Shown here one piece after another: positions 56,551 to 64,000 of a stretch of DNA of 64,000 nucleotides. The stretch covers positions 1,178,001 through 1,242,000 of the forward strand of contig NZ_CADIJX010000001.1 of NCBI RefSeq assembly GCF_902859625.1. Reading direction: 5' to 3'. Position 1 is the first letter of the stretch. Every line of letters starts with the position of its first letter. Under the pieces are notes generated by a model, which did not search any database, was not told where the DNA came from, and worked only from the letters and a program-made list of their open reading frames with translations. The position numbers and the translations under genes were made by a program. Source of the stretch: Achromobacter pestifer. Its GTDB lineage: Bacteria > Pseudomonadota > Gammaproteobacteria > Burkholderiales > Burkholderiaceae_B.

Positions 56551-56583
56551 CGCCTGCGCGGCGGGACAGCGGCAACAAAGCCG

Positions 56584-57273
56584 CTAGACCACCGTGCCAA
56601 ACAGCGCACCCACGGCGGCAGTCGCCGCCATCGCCAAGGCGCCCAGGACGGTCACCCGCAATGCGGCGGGCGCCTTGGGTGCGCCCCCGGCCCTTGCGGC
56701 CAGCGCACCAAGCGCCGCCAGACAGACCACCGACGCGCCAATCACCCAGACGATCAATTGCGGCATGGGTGCCACCACCGCCACCATCAGCGGCAGTGCG
56801 GCACCGCCCGCGAATGACGCTGCGGATGCCACGGCCGCTTGCACGGGTTGCGCCCGGTTATGGAGGGAAATACCCAATTCATCGCGCGCATGGGCGTCCA
56901 GCGCGTCATGGCGGGTCAATTGGCGGGCGACCTGCACCGCAAGCTCCCGGGTCAGGCCGCGCCCCACGTAGATATCGACCAGCTCAGCCAGCTCTTCTTC
57001 CGAATTGCCTTTCAACGACCGCTGCTCAAGACGCAGGTCTGCGGCCTCGGTATCCGCCTGGGACCGTACCGACACGTATTCACCCGCCGCCATCGACAAG
57101 GCCCCTGCCACCAGGCCGGCCAGGCCCGATGTCAAGATGGCGCCGTGCGTCGCCTGCGCCGCCGCCACACCGGTGATCAAGCTGGCAGTAGAGACGATCC
57201 CATCGTTGGCGCCCAGCACGGCGGCGCGCAGCCAGTTGCTGCGAAAGATCCGATGATGTTCTTTTGAAGGCAT
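56584..57273 (-). CDS. VIT1/CCC1-family metal transporter
   Basis: The 229-aa membrane protein has the VIT start WLRAAVLGANDGIVSTASLITGV (in part), SMAAGEYVSVRSQADTE at the second helix, and a cytosolic Glu-rich metal-binding region (NSEEELAELVDIYVGRGL). C-terminal helices follow, about five in all. VIT/CCC1 proteins move Fe2+ or Mn2+ out of the cytosol. ATG at 57273 fits the family start. It converges on ygfZ. Confidence 0.9.
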   Translation of the reverse strand: MPSKEHHRIFRSNWLRAAVLGANDGIVSTASLITGVAAAQATHGAILTSGLAGLVAGALSMAAGEYVSVRSQADTEAADLRLEQRSLKGNSEEELAELVDIYVGRGLTRELAVQVARQLTRHDALDAHARDELGISLHNRAQPVQAAVASAASFAGGAALPLMVAVVAPMPQLIVWVIGASVVCLAALGALAARAGGAPKAPAALRVTVLGALAMAATAAVGALFGTVV

Positions 57274-57302
57274 TACCCGGCACCCCTGCGACACGCGACA
57301 AA

Positions 57303-57342
57303 CGCTACATGCGCCCGGCCCGAAGGCTGGGCGCATGTAGCG
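57303..57342. terminator. 18-bp stem-loop between the thioesterase and VIT genes
   Basis: The arms 57303-57320 and 57325-57342 are complementary except for one G:T pair, with a CGAA tetraloop. It lies just after the PaaI-type thioesterase stop on the minus strand. No long T-run follows, so it may be a terminator or RNA stabiliser. Confidence 0.6.
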
Positions 57343-57348
57343 CCGGAT

Positions 57349-57786
57349 TCATCGCGGCGTCACGCGCACCGCGGTCAGCAAGCCTATCACGCACAACGTG
57401 GCTTGCTCACCTTCGTAGGCGTGTACCTCGACCTGGCAGATCGACAGGCGCTTGCCCGGCTTCACCACGCGCCCACTGGCGACAAAGCGATCGCCCTTGG
57501 CCGGCGCCAGGAAGTTCATCTTGAACTCCGAGGTCAACACGTCCTCGCCCGGGCCAAACAAGGTGTAGGCGGCATAGCCGCCCGCGCTATCGGCGATCGT
57601 CGTGGAAATGCCCGCGTGCAGAAAACCGTTCTGCTGGCATAGGTCGGCGCGGTAGGGCAGCACGATGTCCACCCTGCCCGGCTCCACCACATCCAGCCCC
57701 GCGCCCAGCAGCCGCATGATGCTTTGCTGGTCGAAACTGGCCTTGACCCGAGCGGCCGGGTCGGACGGCAAGTGATGCCCGGTCAT
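57349..57786 (-). CDS. PaaI-type hotdog thioesterase
   Basis: The 145-aa protein has the PaaI/DUF4442-like pattern NGFLHAGISTTIADSAGGYAAY (in part, with active-site Asp) and EFKMNFLAPAKGDRFVASG. It begins one base after the mmsB stop, so it is coupled to valine degradation. It might clear stalled acyl-CoA intermediates such as methacrylyl- or isobutyryl-CoA; that is inference. Confidence 0.87.
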   Translation of the reverse strand: MTGHHLPSDPAARVKASFDQQSIMRLLGAGLDVVEPGRVDIVLPYRADLCQQNGFLHAGISTTIADSAGGYAAYTLFGPGEDVLTSEFKMNFLAPAKGDRFVASGRVVKPGKRLSICQVEVHAYEGEQATLCVIGLLTAVRVTPR

Positions 57787-57787
57787 G

Positions 57788-58678
57788 TCAGTCCTGCTCG
57801 CGCTTGACCAGGTTGACGATGCTGGAGAAGTCCAGCTTGCCCGATCCGCCCGAGCTATGCAGCGAATACAGGTTGCGCGCCAGCTCGCCCAACGGGATGG
57901 AGGCGCGCGCCGACAAGGCCGCCTCGGCCGCCAGGCCCAGGTCCTTGAGCATCAGGTCCACGCCGAAGCCGCCCGCGTAACCCTTGGACGCCGGCGCATG
58001 CTCCATGACGCCCGGCCAGGGGTTGTAGAGTTCGGTCGCCCAGTTGCGCCCCGAGCTCTTGGCGATGATGTCCGACAGCACCTTCGGGTCCAGTCCATTG
58101 GCCACGCCCAGCGCCAGTGCCTCGGACGTGCCCGCCATCAAGATGCCCAACAGCATGTTGTTGCAGATCTTGGCGACTTGCCCGGCGCCAGCCGGACCCG
58201 CGTGAAAGATGTTCTTGCCCATCTTCTCCAGGACGGGCCGGGCACGGTCCAGAGCGGCGGGCAGACCGCCCACGATGAAGGTCAGCGTGCCGGCGGCGGC
58301 GCCGCCGGTGCCACCAGACACCGGGGCGTCGATCATGGCGATGCCGCGCACTTCGGCCGCCTGCGCCACCTTGCGGGCCGAATCCGGCGCGATCGTGCTG
58401 CATTCGATGACCAGCGCGCTGGACGGAATCTTGCCCAGCAGGTCTTCACCCAGGTACAGGCCTTCCACGTGCTTGCTGGCCGGCAGCATCGAGATCACGA
58501 CCTCGGCGCCCTTGACGGCCTCGGACGCCGATGCCGCCGCGCTGGCCCCGGCGTCGGTCAATAGCTTGACGGCGGCCGGCACCAGGTCGAACACCGTCAG
58601 GCTGTGGCCAGCCTTGACCAGATTCAATGCCATGGGTGCGCCCATGTTGCCCAAACCGATAAACGCGATACTGCTCAT
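57788..58678 (-). CDS. mmsB: 3-hydroxyisobutyrate dehydrogenase
   Basis: The 296-aa beta-hydroxyacid dehydrogenase has the NAD motif IGLGNMGAPMALNL (7-20), the substrate motif DAPVSGGTGGAAAGTL (118-132) and catalytic Lys170 in GQVAKICNN. It oxidises 3-hydroxyisobutyrate to methylmalonate semialdehyde in valine degradation. It follows the 3-hydroxyisobutyryl-CoA hydrolase gene after 108 bases. The mmsA gene expected for the next step is not in the window. Confidence 0.92.
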   Translation of the reverse strand: MSSIAFIGLGNMGAPMALNLVKAGHSLTVFDLVPAAVKLLTDAGASAAASASEAVKGAEVVISMLPASKHVEGLYLGEDLLGKIPSSALVIECSTIAPDSARKVAQAAEVRGIAMIDAPVSGGTGGAAAGTLTFIVGGLPAALDRARPVLEKMGKNIFHAGPAGAGQVAKICNNMLLGILMAGTSEALALGVANGLDPKVLSDIIAKSSGRNWATELYNPWPGVMEHAPASKGYAGGFGVDLMLKDLGLAAEAALSARASIPLGELARNLYSLHSSGGSGKLDFSSIVNLVKREQD

Positions 58679-58786
58679 GATGTCTTGTCTCCTGTTGCTA
58701 TTGCTGTAGGTATGGATTCATCGTGACCTGCATGACGGAAATCTAGGGGTGGCCGGGCCGCCGCATGGCGCACACCGGCCGGCGCC

Positions 58787-59962
58787 TCAACGCCCTTCCT
58801 GACCCAGGTCGGCCAACGGATGCGGCTCGCCTTCAGGCCAGGGTTCTTCAAAGAACTTCTGCACCCAGGCGTCGGTTGCCATGTCCATGACCGCCGGATT
58901 CCAGTGCGGCGTCTTGTCCTTGTCGACCAGCAATGCGCGGATGCCTTCGGCGAAATCGCCGTGCGCCGTGCAGGCCAGCGCTGCGATGTACTCGGCGCGG
59001 AACACGTCGTCCAGGGAGCGCAGGCGCGTGCGTTGCTGCAAGGCGAAAGCCAGACGCACCGAACCCGGCGAACCCGCCAGCATCGTCGTTGCCGCGCGCG
59101 CCAGCCAGGGGTCCGCGTGGTCCTTCAACAAGGCAAGCTCTTCGTAAATCTCGTCCAAGCGGTTGCCGTTGCACAGGTTGTTGATCAGGAACGAGTGCTG
59201 GCGCAGATGCCCTCCCTCCAGCGGCGTCTGCGGTTCCAGGGCGGTCAATGCGCGTCGCAGCAGGCCGTCGTTCAGCGAACGCGGGGCCATGGACGACTCC
59301 GCCGCCCCCGCGGCCTGACCCGCCCAGGGCTGTTCTTCCAGAGAGGCCAGCAACTTGGGCCAATCCGCATGGTTCAAACGAAAATCCGCCAAGCCTGCGA
59401 AAAAGGCGTCGGCGGTATTCATCTGAGCGCCCGTCAAGGCCAGGAACAGCCCGATGCGGCCCGGCATGCGATTAAGCAGCCAGCTGCCGCCCACGTCCGG
59501 GAACAGGCCGATCGACACTTCCGGCATCGCCAGCCGCGAACTCTCGCTGACCACCCGGTGGCTGGCGCCCATCATCAGGCCGATCCCGCCGCCCATGACG
59601 ATCCCGTGGCCCCAGCACAGCACGGGCTTGGGATACGTGTGGATGCGGTAGTCCAACCGGTATTCGTGCTCGAAGAAGCGGCGCGCATAGGCGTTGCTCC
59701 AACCGCTCTTGCCCTTGTTTTCGCCCATGCTGCGGTACAGGCCGTGCAGGTCGCCGCCGGCGCAGAAGGCTTTCTCGCCCGCGCCTTGCAACACCACCAG
59801 GGCCACGCCCGGATCGCGCGCCCATTCATCCAGGCGTGCCGCCAGCAAGTCCACCATTTCCAACGACAAGCCGTTCAGGGTCTGCGGCGCATTCAGCGTC
59901 GCAATCCCGAACCGCATGCCGTTCGCAGCACTTCTTTCCTCGAACAACACCGGTGCAGTCAT
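58787..59962 (-). CDS. 3-hydroxyisobutyryl-CoA hydrolase (crotonase family)
   Basis: The 391-aa protein is the long form of the crotonase fold. It has FCAGGDLHGLY, HGIVMGGGIGLMMGASHRV, and the HIBCH catalytic segment PEVSIGLFPDVGGSWLLNR (Glu148, Asp156), with the long C-terminal ECH_2 region. It hydrolyses 3-hydroxyisobutyryl-CoA so that mmsB can act. ATG at 59962 overlaps the acyl-CoA dehydrogenase stop by four bases. Confidence 0.92.
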   Translation of the reverse strand: MTAPVLFEERSAANGMRFGIATLNAPQTLNGLSLEMVDLLAARLDEWARDPGVALVVLQGAGEKAFCAGGDLHGLYRSMGENKGKSGWSNAYARRFFEHEYRLDYRIHTYPKPVLCWGHGIVMGGGIGLMMGASHRVVSESSRLAMPEVSIGLFPDVGGSWLLNRMPGRIGLFLALTGAQMNTADAFFAGLADFRLNHADWPKLLASLEEQPWAGQAAGAAESSMAPRSLNDGLLRRALTALEPQTPLEGGHLRQHSFLINNLCNGNRLDEIYEELALLKDHADPWLARAATTMLAGSPGSVRLAFALQQRTRLRSLDDVFRAEYIAALACTAHGDFAEGIRALLVDKDKTPHWNPAVMDMATDAWVQKFFEEPWPEGEPHPLADLGQEGR

Positions 59963-61113
59963 CTTATGTCGGCTCCTTTTTCCAACAATTGGCGGGCAAT
60001 GATCACGCGCATGATCTCGTTGGTGCCCTCCAGAATCTGATGAACGCGAGTATCGCGCACCAGACGCTCCAAGGGATAGTCCCGCAAGTATCCATAGCCG
60101 CCATGAATCTGTTGCGCATCCAGGCAAATCTGAAAGCCCATGTCCGTCGCGAAGCGTTTGGCCATGGCGCAGTACGTCGCCGCGTCCGGTGCACCGGCGT
60201 CCAGCTTGCAGGCCGCCAGCCGCACCATCTGGCGGGATGCGACCAGATGCGTGGCCATGTCGGCCAATTTGAATTGCAGGGCCTGGAATTCGGCCAGCCG
60301 GCGATTGAACTGCCGGCGTTCGTCCATGTAACGGCGGGCGGCGTCCAACGCGCCTTGGGCAGCACCGACCGAGCACGTGCCGATATTGATGCGGCCGCCG
60401 TCCAGCCCTTTCATGGCGATCTTGAAGCCCTCGCCTTCCTGGCCCAGCAGATTGCCGGCCGGCACATGGACGTTCTCAAAGGTGATGGGGCGCGTGGACT
60501 GGCTGTTCCAGCCCATCTTTTCTTCCTTGCGGCCGTAGCTGATGCCTTCGCTATCGGCCGGCACGGCAAACGCGCTGATGCCGCCCGCGCCCTCGCCCCC
60601 GGTGCGTGCCATCACCACCAGCAGATCGGTATCGCCGCCACCCGAGATAAAGGCCTTGGCGCCGTTCAGGATGTAGTCGTCACCCTGGCGCTGGGCCCGC
60701 GTGGACAGGGATGCCGCGTCGGAACCGGCGCCCGGCTCGGTCAGGCAATACGACGCCAGCTTCTGGCCGCTGGCCAGCAAGGGCCCCCAGGCTTCGCGCA
60801 ACGCGGGCTGCCCCCATTTTCCGACCATCCAGGTAGCCATGTTGTGGATCGTCAGGAAGGCCGTGGTTGACGGGTCCACCGCGGCCATTTCCTCGAACAC
60901 CAGCGTGGCGTCCAGGCGCGGCAGGCCCAGGCCGCCGATGTCCTCGCTGGCGTAGATGGCGCAAAAGCCCATTTCACCGGCCCGGGCGAAGGCCTCGCGC
61001 GGGAAGATCCCTTCGGCGTCCCAGTGTGCAGCGTGGGGCGCCAGTTCGCCCTCGGCGTAGTCACGGGCGGCCTGCGCAAACGCGCGCTGCTCGTCGGTCA
61101 GTTCCAAGTCCAC
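59959..61113 (-). CDS. acyl-CoA dehydrogenase (isobutyryl-CoA dehydrogenase type)
   Basis: The 384-aa flavoprotein has the ACAD motifs CLTEPGAGSDAASL, KAFISGGGDTDLLVVMART (in part), QIHGGYGYLRDYPLER and LEGTNEIMR with the catalytic Glu. The start is GTG at 61113, seven bases after AGGAG; the longer frame before it is not supported. Operon partners (HIBCH, mmsB) make isobutyryl-CoA the best substrate guess. Confidence 0.92.
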   Translation of the reverse strand: MDLELTDEQRAFAQAARDYAEGELAPHAAHWDAEGIFPREAFARAGEMGFCAIYASEDIGGLGLPRLDATLVFEEMAAVDPSTTAFLTIHNMATWMVGKWGQPALREAWGPLLASGQKLASYCLTEPGAGSDAASLSTRAQRQGDDYILNGAKAFISGGGDTDLLVVMARTGGEGAGGISAFAVPADSEGISYGRKEEKMGWNSQSTRPITFENVHVPAGNLLGQEGEGFKIAMKGLDGGRINIGTCSVGAAQGALDAARRYMDERRQFNRRLAEFQALQFKLADMATHLVASRQMVRLAACKLDAGAPDAATYCAMAKRFATDMGFQICLDAQQIHGGYGYLRDYPLERLVRDTRVHQILEGTNEIMRVIIARQLLEKGADIR

Positions 61114-61193
61114 AGCCTGTCTCCTGTTGTCATTGGTATTGTCTGTTGGCGTTGCTGCCGTCTCGTGAACGTCAGCCTGCCAATTTTGACATG

Positions 61194-61209
61194 ACGTTAA
61201 CGTAAACGT
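61194..61209. promoter_or_regulatory. ACGT-repeat operator-like site upstream of the valine operon
   Basis: ACGTTAACGT (a perfect palindrome) is followed by AAACGT, giving three ACGT units. On the minus strand it lies between TTACGT and CAAAAT hexamers that could be a MerR-type stretched promoter. This resembles, from memory, LiuR-type sites controlling branched-chain amino-acid degradation. Confidence 0.5.
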
Positions 61210-61273
61210 AAGCACGAAACCGTGTTTATGTTACGCCGGATGCCTCGGCGCGATTTGTCTTATTGATGACAAT

Positions 61274-61296
61274 GTGGGGGTGCCGGGTCCCCCCAC
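61274..61296 (-). terminator. GC-rich stem-loop after rnfH
   Basis: GTGGGGG (61274-61280) pairs with CCCCCAC (61290-61296). It is about 29 bases downstream of the rnfH stop and without a good T-run, so it is a weak terminator candidate. Confidence 0.4.
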
Positions 61297-61324
61297 GGCT
61301 ACCCTGCGCCCGCCCTGACCTGCC

Positions 61325-61672
61325 CTACAACAGTCCGGCGGGACGCACCCTGCCATTCCTGGCCGTCTTTGTCCGGCGATGTTCCGCGCGGCGGCGACGC
61401 GATTCCTTGGGGTCGAAGCTCAGTCCACGGTAGATTTCCACGCGGTCGCCATCGGTCAGCCGCGCTTGCGGCTCGGTCGGCCGGCCGAATATGCCCACGC
61501 CGCGCTCCCATGGCTGGACAACGGGAAAAGCCTTGGCAAACCCACACGCAGCCAACGCATCGGCCACTGTCGCGCCTTCAGGCAGGTGAAGCTCACGCAT
61601 CCACATATGCCCTGGCAAGGCGTAGCAGACGCTGACGCTCAGTTGCGCCGCGCCCGATGGCTCATTCGCCAT
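61325..61672 (-). CDS. rnfH: RnfH family (RatB) protein
   Basis: The 115-aa ubiquitin-fold protein has SVSVCYALPGHMWMRELHLPEGATV (in part), AFPVVQPWERGVGIFGRP and DGDRVEIYRGLSFDPKESRRRRAE (in part). ATG at 61672 lies inside the ratA end (11-base overlap), the conserved ratA-rnfH arrangement. The role is unclear. A basic C-terminal tail of about 25 residues is longer than typical. Confidence 0.88.
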   Translation of the reverse strand: MANEPSGAAQLSVSVCYALPGHMWMRELHLPEGATVADALAACGFAKAFPVVQPWERGVGIFGRPTEPQARLTDGDRVEIYRGLSFDPKESRRRRAEHRRTKTARNGRVRPAGLL

Positions 61673-62096
61673 ATTTGGCCTGCGCCCGCTTGGTGAAGGA
61701 ATCGATGAAACTGGTGGCGATGCGGTTGAACACCGGCCCCACCACCATTTCCAGCGCGCGGTTGGAAAATGCGTACTCCATGGTGAACAAGACCTTGCAC
61801 GCATCTTCGGCCAAGGGCTGGAACTCCCAGTGCCCGACCAGGCTGGAGAACGGGCCATCCACCAATTCCAGGTCGATCCGGTCGGGATAGACGTGGGTAT
61901 TGCGCGTGGAGAAGCGTTGCTTCATCCCCGCGAAACTGATCAGGATAGAGGCCTGCATGCCGTGTTCGTCGCGGGTCTGCACCTCGGCGCCGCCACACCA
62001 CGGCATGAACTCGGGGTACTTTTCCACGTCGGCGACCAGATCGAACATCTGGGCGGCGCTGTAAGGCACGAGGACGGATCGTTGTACTTTGTGCAT
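61662..62096 (-). CDS. ratA: RatA/START-domain (ubiquinone-binding COQ10-like) protein
   Basis: The 144-aa polyketide cyclase/START protein has VQRSVLVPYSAAQMFDLVADVEKYPEFMPWC (in parts) and a late NRALEMVVGPVFNRIATSFIDSF (in part). The family has been linked to ubiquinone binding and, in E. coli, to ribosome subunit association (RatA). It is divergent from smpB with 116 bases between, the usual arrangement. Confidence 0.9.
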   Translation of the reverse strand: MHKVQRSVLVPYSAAQMFDLVADVEKYPEFMPWCGGAEVQTRDEHGMQASILISFAGMKQRFSTRNTHVYPDRIDLELVDGPFSSLVGHWEFQPLAEDACKVLFTMEYAFSNRALEMVVGPVFNRIATSFIDSFTKRAQAKYGE

Positions 62097-62212
62097 CGAC
62101 TATCGCAAATGGCTAGAATGGCAAGATTTTACCGGCACCGCACGACCTGGGCCGAGAAACGGGAAGTCAGTCCCCGAAAAGACCCACAAAGCCCCCAGGC
62201 AAAAAAGGCGTT

Positions 62213-62686
62213 ATGAGCATTATCGACAATCGCAAGGCCACGCACGACTATTTCATCGAAGACCGCTACGAAGCCGGCATTGTCCTGCAAGGCTGGGAAG
62301 TCAAGGCGATCCGCGATGGCCGCGTGCAACTCAAGGAAAGCTACGTCATCGTACGCGATGGCGAACTGTACCTGTTGGGCATGCACGTCAGCCCGCTGCC
62401 AACGGCTTCCACCCACATTCACCCCGATGCCATGCGCACGCGCAAGCTGCTGCTCAAGGCCGAGGAAATCAGCAAGCTCATCGGCAAGGTCGAGCAACGC
62501 GGGTACACGCTGGTGCCGCTGAACCTGCATTACAAGAACGGGCGCATCAAGCTGGACTTCGCGCTGGGCCGCGGCAAGAAACTGTTCGACAAGCGCGACA
62601 CCGCGCGCGAAAAAGACTGGCAACGCGAGAAAGACCGCATCATGAAGCACGACACGCGGGCCCCCCGCAAGGACAAAGACGATTGA
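62213..62686 (+). CDS. smpB: SsrA-binding protein SmpB
   Basis: The 157-aa protein has the OB-fold core with [21 protein letters not shown] (in part), [12 protein letters not shown] and [18 protein letters not shown], plus the basic C-terminal tail. It binds tmRNA for ribosome rescue. No tmRNA gene is visible nearby. It ends one base before the converging diguanylate cyclase stop. Confidence 0.95.
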   Translation: MSIIDNRKATHDYFIEDRYEAGIVLQGWEVKAIRDGRVQLKESYVIVRDGELYLLGMHVSPLPTASTHIHPDAMRTRKLLLKAEEISKLIGKVEQRGYTLVPLNLHYKNGRIKLDFALGRGKKLFDKRDTAREKDWQREKDRIMKHDTRAPRKDKDD

Positions 62687-62687
62687 C

Positions 62688-63890
62688 TCAGGCGGCGGTC
62701 GGCAGCGCCACCGCATCAGCCGCCGTGGCATCGGCCTCCGCGCCACATCCCACGATACGGTTGCGCCCCGCTGCCTTGGCCGCATAGAGCTTGCGGTCAG
62801 CCCGTTCAAAGAAGGCTTGCAGGTTTTCACCGGGTATCCACTCGACGATACCCGCACTGAAGGTGTATGAAATGATGCTGCCGCCATGCGTGCACGGCGT
62901 GCGCCGCACGGAGTCCAGCAGGCGGGCCGCCAGTTCCATCACCGCATCGCCCCGCATGTCGGCGAACAAAACGCCGAACTCCTCGCCACCGACCCGGCCG
63001 ACATCATCTCCCGTGCGCAACGTCGCCGTGGCCAGCAGTCCGAAATGACGCAGCACGGCGTCGCCGGCCGCATGGCCGTGGTTGTCATTGATGCGCTTGA
63101 AATAGTCGACATCCAACAGCAGCAGCGTCAGCGGACGGCGCATGCGCAGCGCCTGCGCGCAATCGCGTTCGGCCTGTAGCCACCACGCCTTGCGCGACAT
63201 AAGCCCCGTCAGGAAGTCGGTATTCGCCTCATGCTCGCGCTCTGCGAGCATGCGGTCGTGGATGATCATGATGGTGCCCAGCGTCAAACAGGGCATGGTC
63301 AGCGCACCCAGCGTCAGGAACATGATGTTCCAACTCGTGGGCGCCATGACCGACAGCGGCTCCACCAGGCCGACCAGATAAACACCCGCGCGCGCCGCGC
63401 AGATCGCGGCAGAAATCAGCGCCACCGCCCACATGAAACGGTAGCTGTAGCGCGATCGGCGGGCCGGCATGTTGCGCTGGACGGTCGTGGCCACCGCCAG
63501 CATGAAACCCATCTGCAACAAGGACATCGCCACGATCCGTGGCTGGACCTGCCAATCCAGATAGGTGTAGCCCGCCACCACCAGCAGCGCCGCCACACAG
63601 GCCAGCGACACCAGGCGTCCCGGCACGCTCAGGCCCAGCAAGCGCCGCAGCCCCGAGTAATACGCGCTCAACGCCAGTGCAATCGCCGCGTTCGGCACCA
63701 TGATCGACAGCCACAGCGGCGCCGACGTGCTCTGTAGTCCAAATGTGAAAAACGCCAACAGCGTAAGCACGTTGGCGCGTATGGTCTCGCTGATTCCCGC
63801 CATGCCGCTGCGTGCCAGAGACCCCAGCACACACAGGGAAAGCACCCCCGCCAGGCCTGCTATCAAAAGCAAATTAACGGGAGCGATCAT
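62688..63890 (-). CDS. membrane-bound diguanylate cyclase (GGDEF)
   Basis: The 400-aa protein has about six to seven transmembrane helices (residues about 5-225). A GGDEF domain follows with active-site GGEEF (near residue 300), a preceding inhibitory I-site RTGD five residues upstream, and LLLLDVDYFKRINDNHGHAAGD for metal/GTP binding. It should make cyclic-di-GMP and be subject to product inhibition. The integral-membrane sensor part is of no type I can name. Confidence 0.9.
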   Translation of the reverse strand: MIAPVNLLLIAGLAGVLSLCVLGSLARSGMAGISETIRANVLTLLAFFTFGLQSTSAPLWLSIMVPNAAIALALSAYYSGLRRLLGLSVPGRLVSLACVAALLVVAGYTYLDWQVQPRIVAMSLLQMGFMLAVATTVQRNMPARRSRYSYRFMWAVALISAAICAARAGVYLVGLVEPLSVMAPTSWNIMFLTLGALTMPCLTLGTIMIIHDRMLAEREHEANTDFLTGLMSRKAWWLQAERDCAQALRMRRPLTLLLLDVDYFKRINDNHGHAAGDAVLRHFGLLATATLRTGDDVGRVGGEEFGVLFADMRGDAVMELAARLLDSVRRTPCTHGGSIISYTFSAGIVEWIPGENLQAFFERADRKLYAAKAAGRNRIVGCGAEADATAADAVALPTAA

Positions 63891-63915
63891 GGCCGGGGCG
63901 CCGGGAGGCGCGGTG

Positions 63916-64000
63916 TCAGGTGTTGCGCGTGGACTTCACAATGGTCATGGCGGAAGCGATCATGCCGCCCACGTCGGCCAAATTGGCCGGCAGGATCAGC
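63916..64000 (-). CDS. C-terminal fragment, probable SPFH/paraslipin protein (5' end outside window)
   Basis: Only the last 27 codons lie in the window, ending LILPANLADVGGMIASAMTI then VKSTRNT and TGA at 63916. The LPANxADxxGxxASAM ending is typical of stomatin-like/paraslipin SPFH membrane proteins. With so little sequence the call is tentative. Confidence 0.5.
   Translation of the reverse strand, partial: LILPANLADVGGMIASAMTIVKSTRNT

Overview
The window is a chromosomal stretch of a high-GC betaproteobacterium, most likely Alcaligenaceae (Achromobacter/Bordetella type). The grounds are the OmpC-like porin style, the tmk-holB-tatD and ratA-rnfH/smpB neighbourhoods, many IclR, GntR and CaiB/BaiF genes, and the number of amino-acid, peptide and sulfonate transport and catabolism genes. 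Both ends cut through genes. I see no rRNA, tRNA, CRISPR array, prophage or insertion sequence.

Region 1 (1-13193, nearly all minus strand): a probable taurine/sulfonate block. xsc (sulfoacetaldehyde acetyltransferase) and a pta-type phosphotransacetylase are followed by a complete dipeptide-type ABC transporter, an amidohydrolase, a G3E GTPase, and a small NTF2-fold protein plus FAD amine oxidase pair that looks like TauX/TauY. A divergent IclR regulator sits next to xsc. Region 2 (13306-31420): mixed housekeeping and envelope genes: dbpA, doxX family, a small lipoprotein, a YXWGXW/Gln-rich envelope protein, a peroxiredoxin, a permuted CoA-transferase-like protein, phrB, an Aer-like chemoreceptor behind a perfect FNR box, a TPR protein, a DUF1800/DUF1501 secreted pair, glutathione peroxidase, Lrp regulator/EamA exporter, GST, GNAT, a split lipoate ligase and a DUF3298 lipoprotein.

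Region 3 (31719-39299, minus strand): porin, thioesterase, glutamate dehydrogenase, then an IclR regulator, polar amino-acid ABC transporter and hutG. HutG yields glutamate, which the neighbouring dehydrogenase can deaminate. Region 4 (39498-50763): an uncharacterised catabolic cluster (amidase, five-gene branched-chain-amino-acid-type ABC transporter, CoA transferase, enoyl-CoA hydratase, M29/NicX-like metalloprotein, class III aminotransferase) facing a GntR/FCD regulator with a perfect 16-bp palindrome between them.

Region 5 (50815-64000): an ankyrin protein, tatD-holB-tmk-mltG, ygfZ, a VIT-family transporter, a valine-degradation operon (acyl-CoA dehydrogenase, 3-hydroxyisobutyryl-CoA hydrolase, mmsB, PaaI-type thioesterase) behind ACGT-repeat operator-like DNA, then rnfH-ratA, smpB, a membrane diguanylate cyclase and the last codons of a probable SPFH/paraslipin gene. 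Many minus-strand neighbours overlap by four bases (ATGA), so most blocks are real operons.
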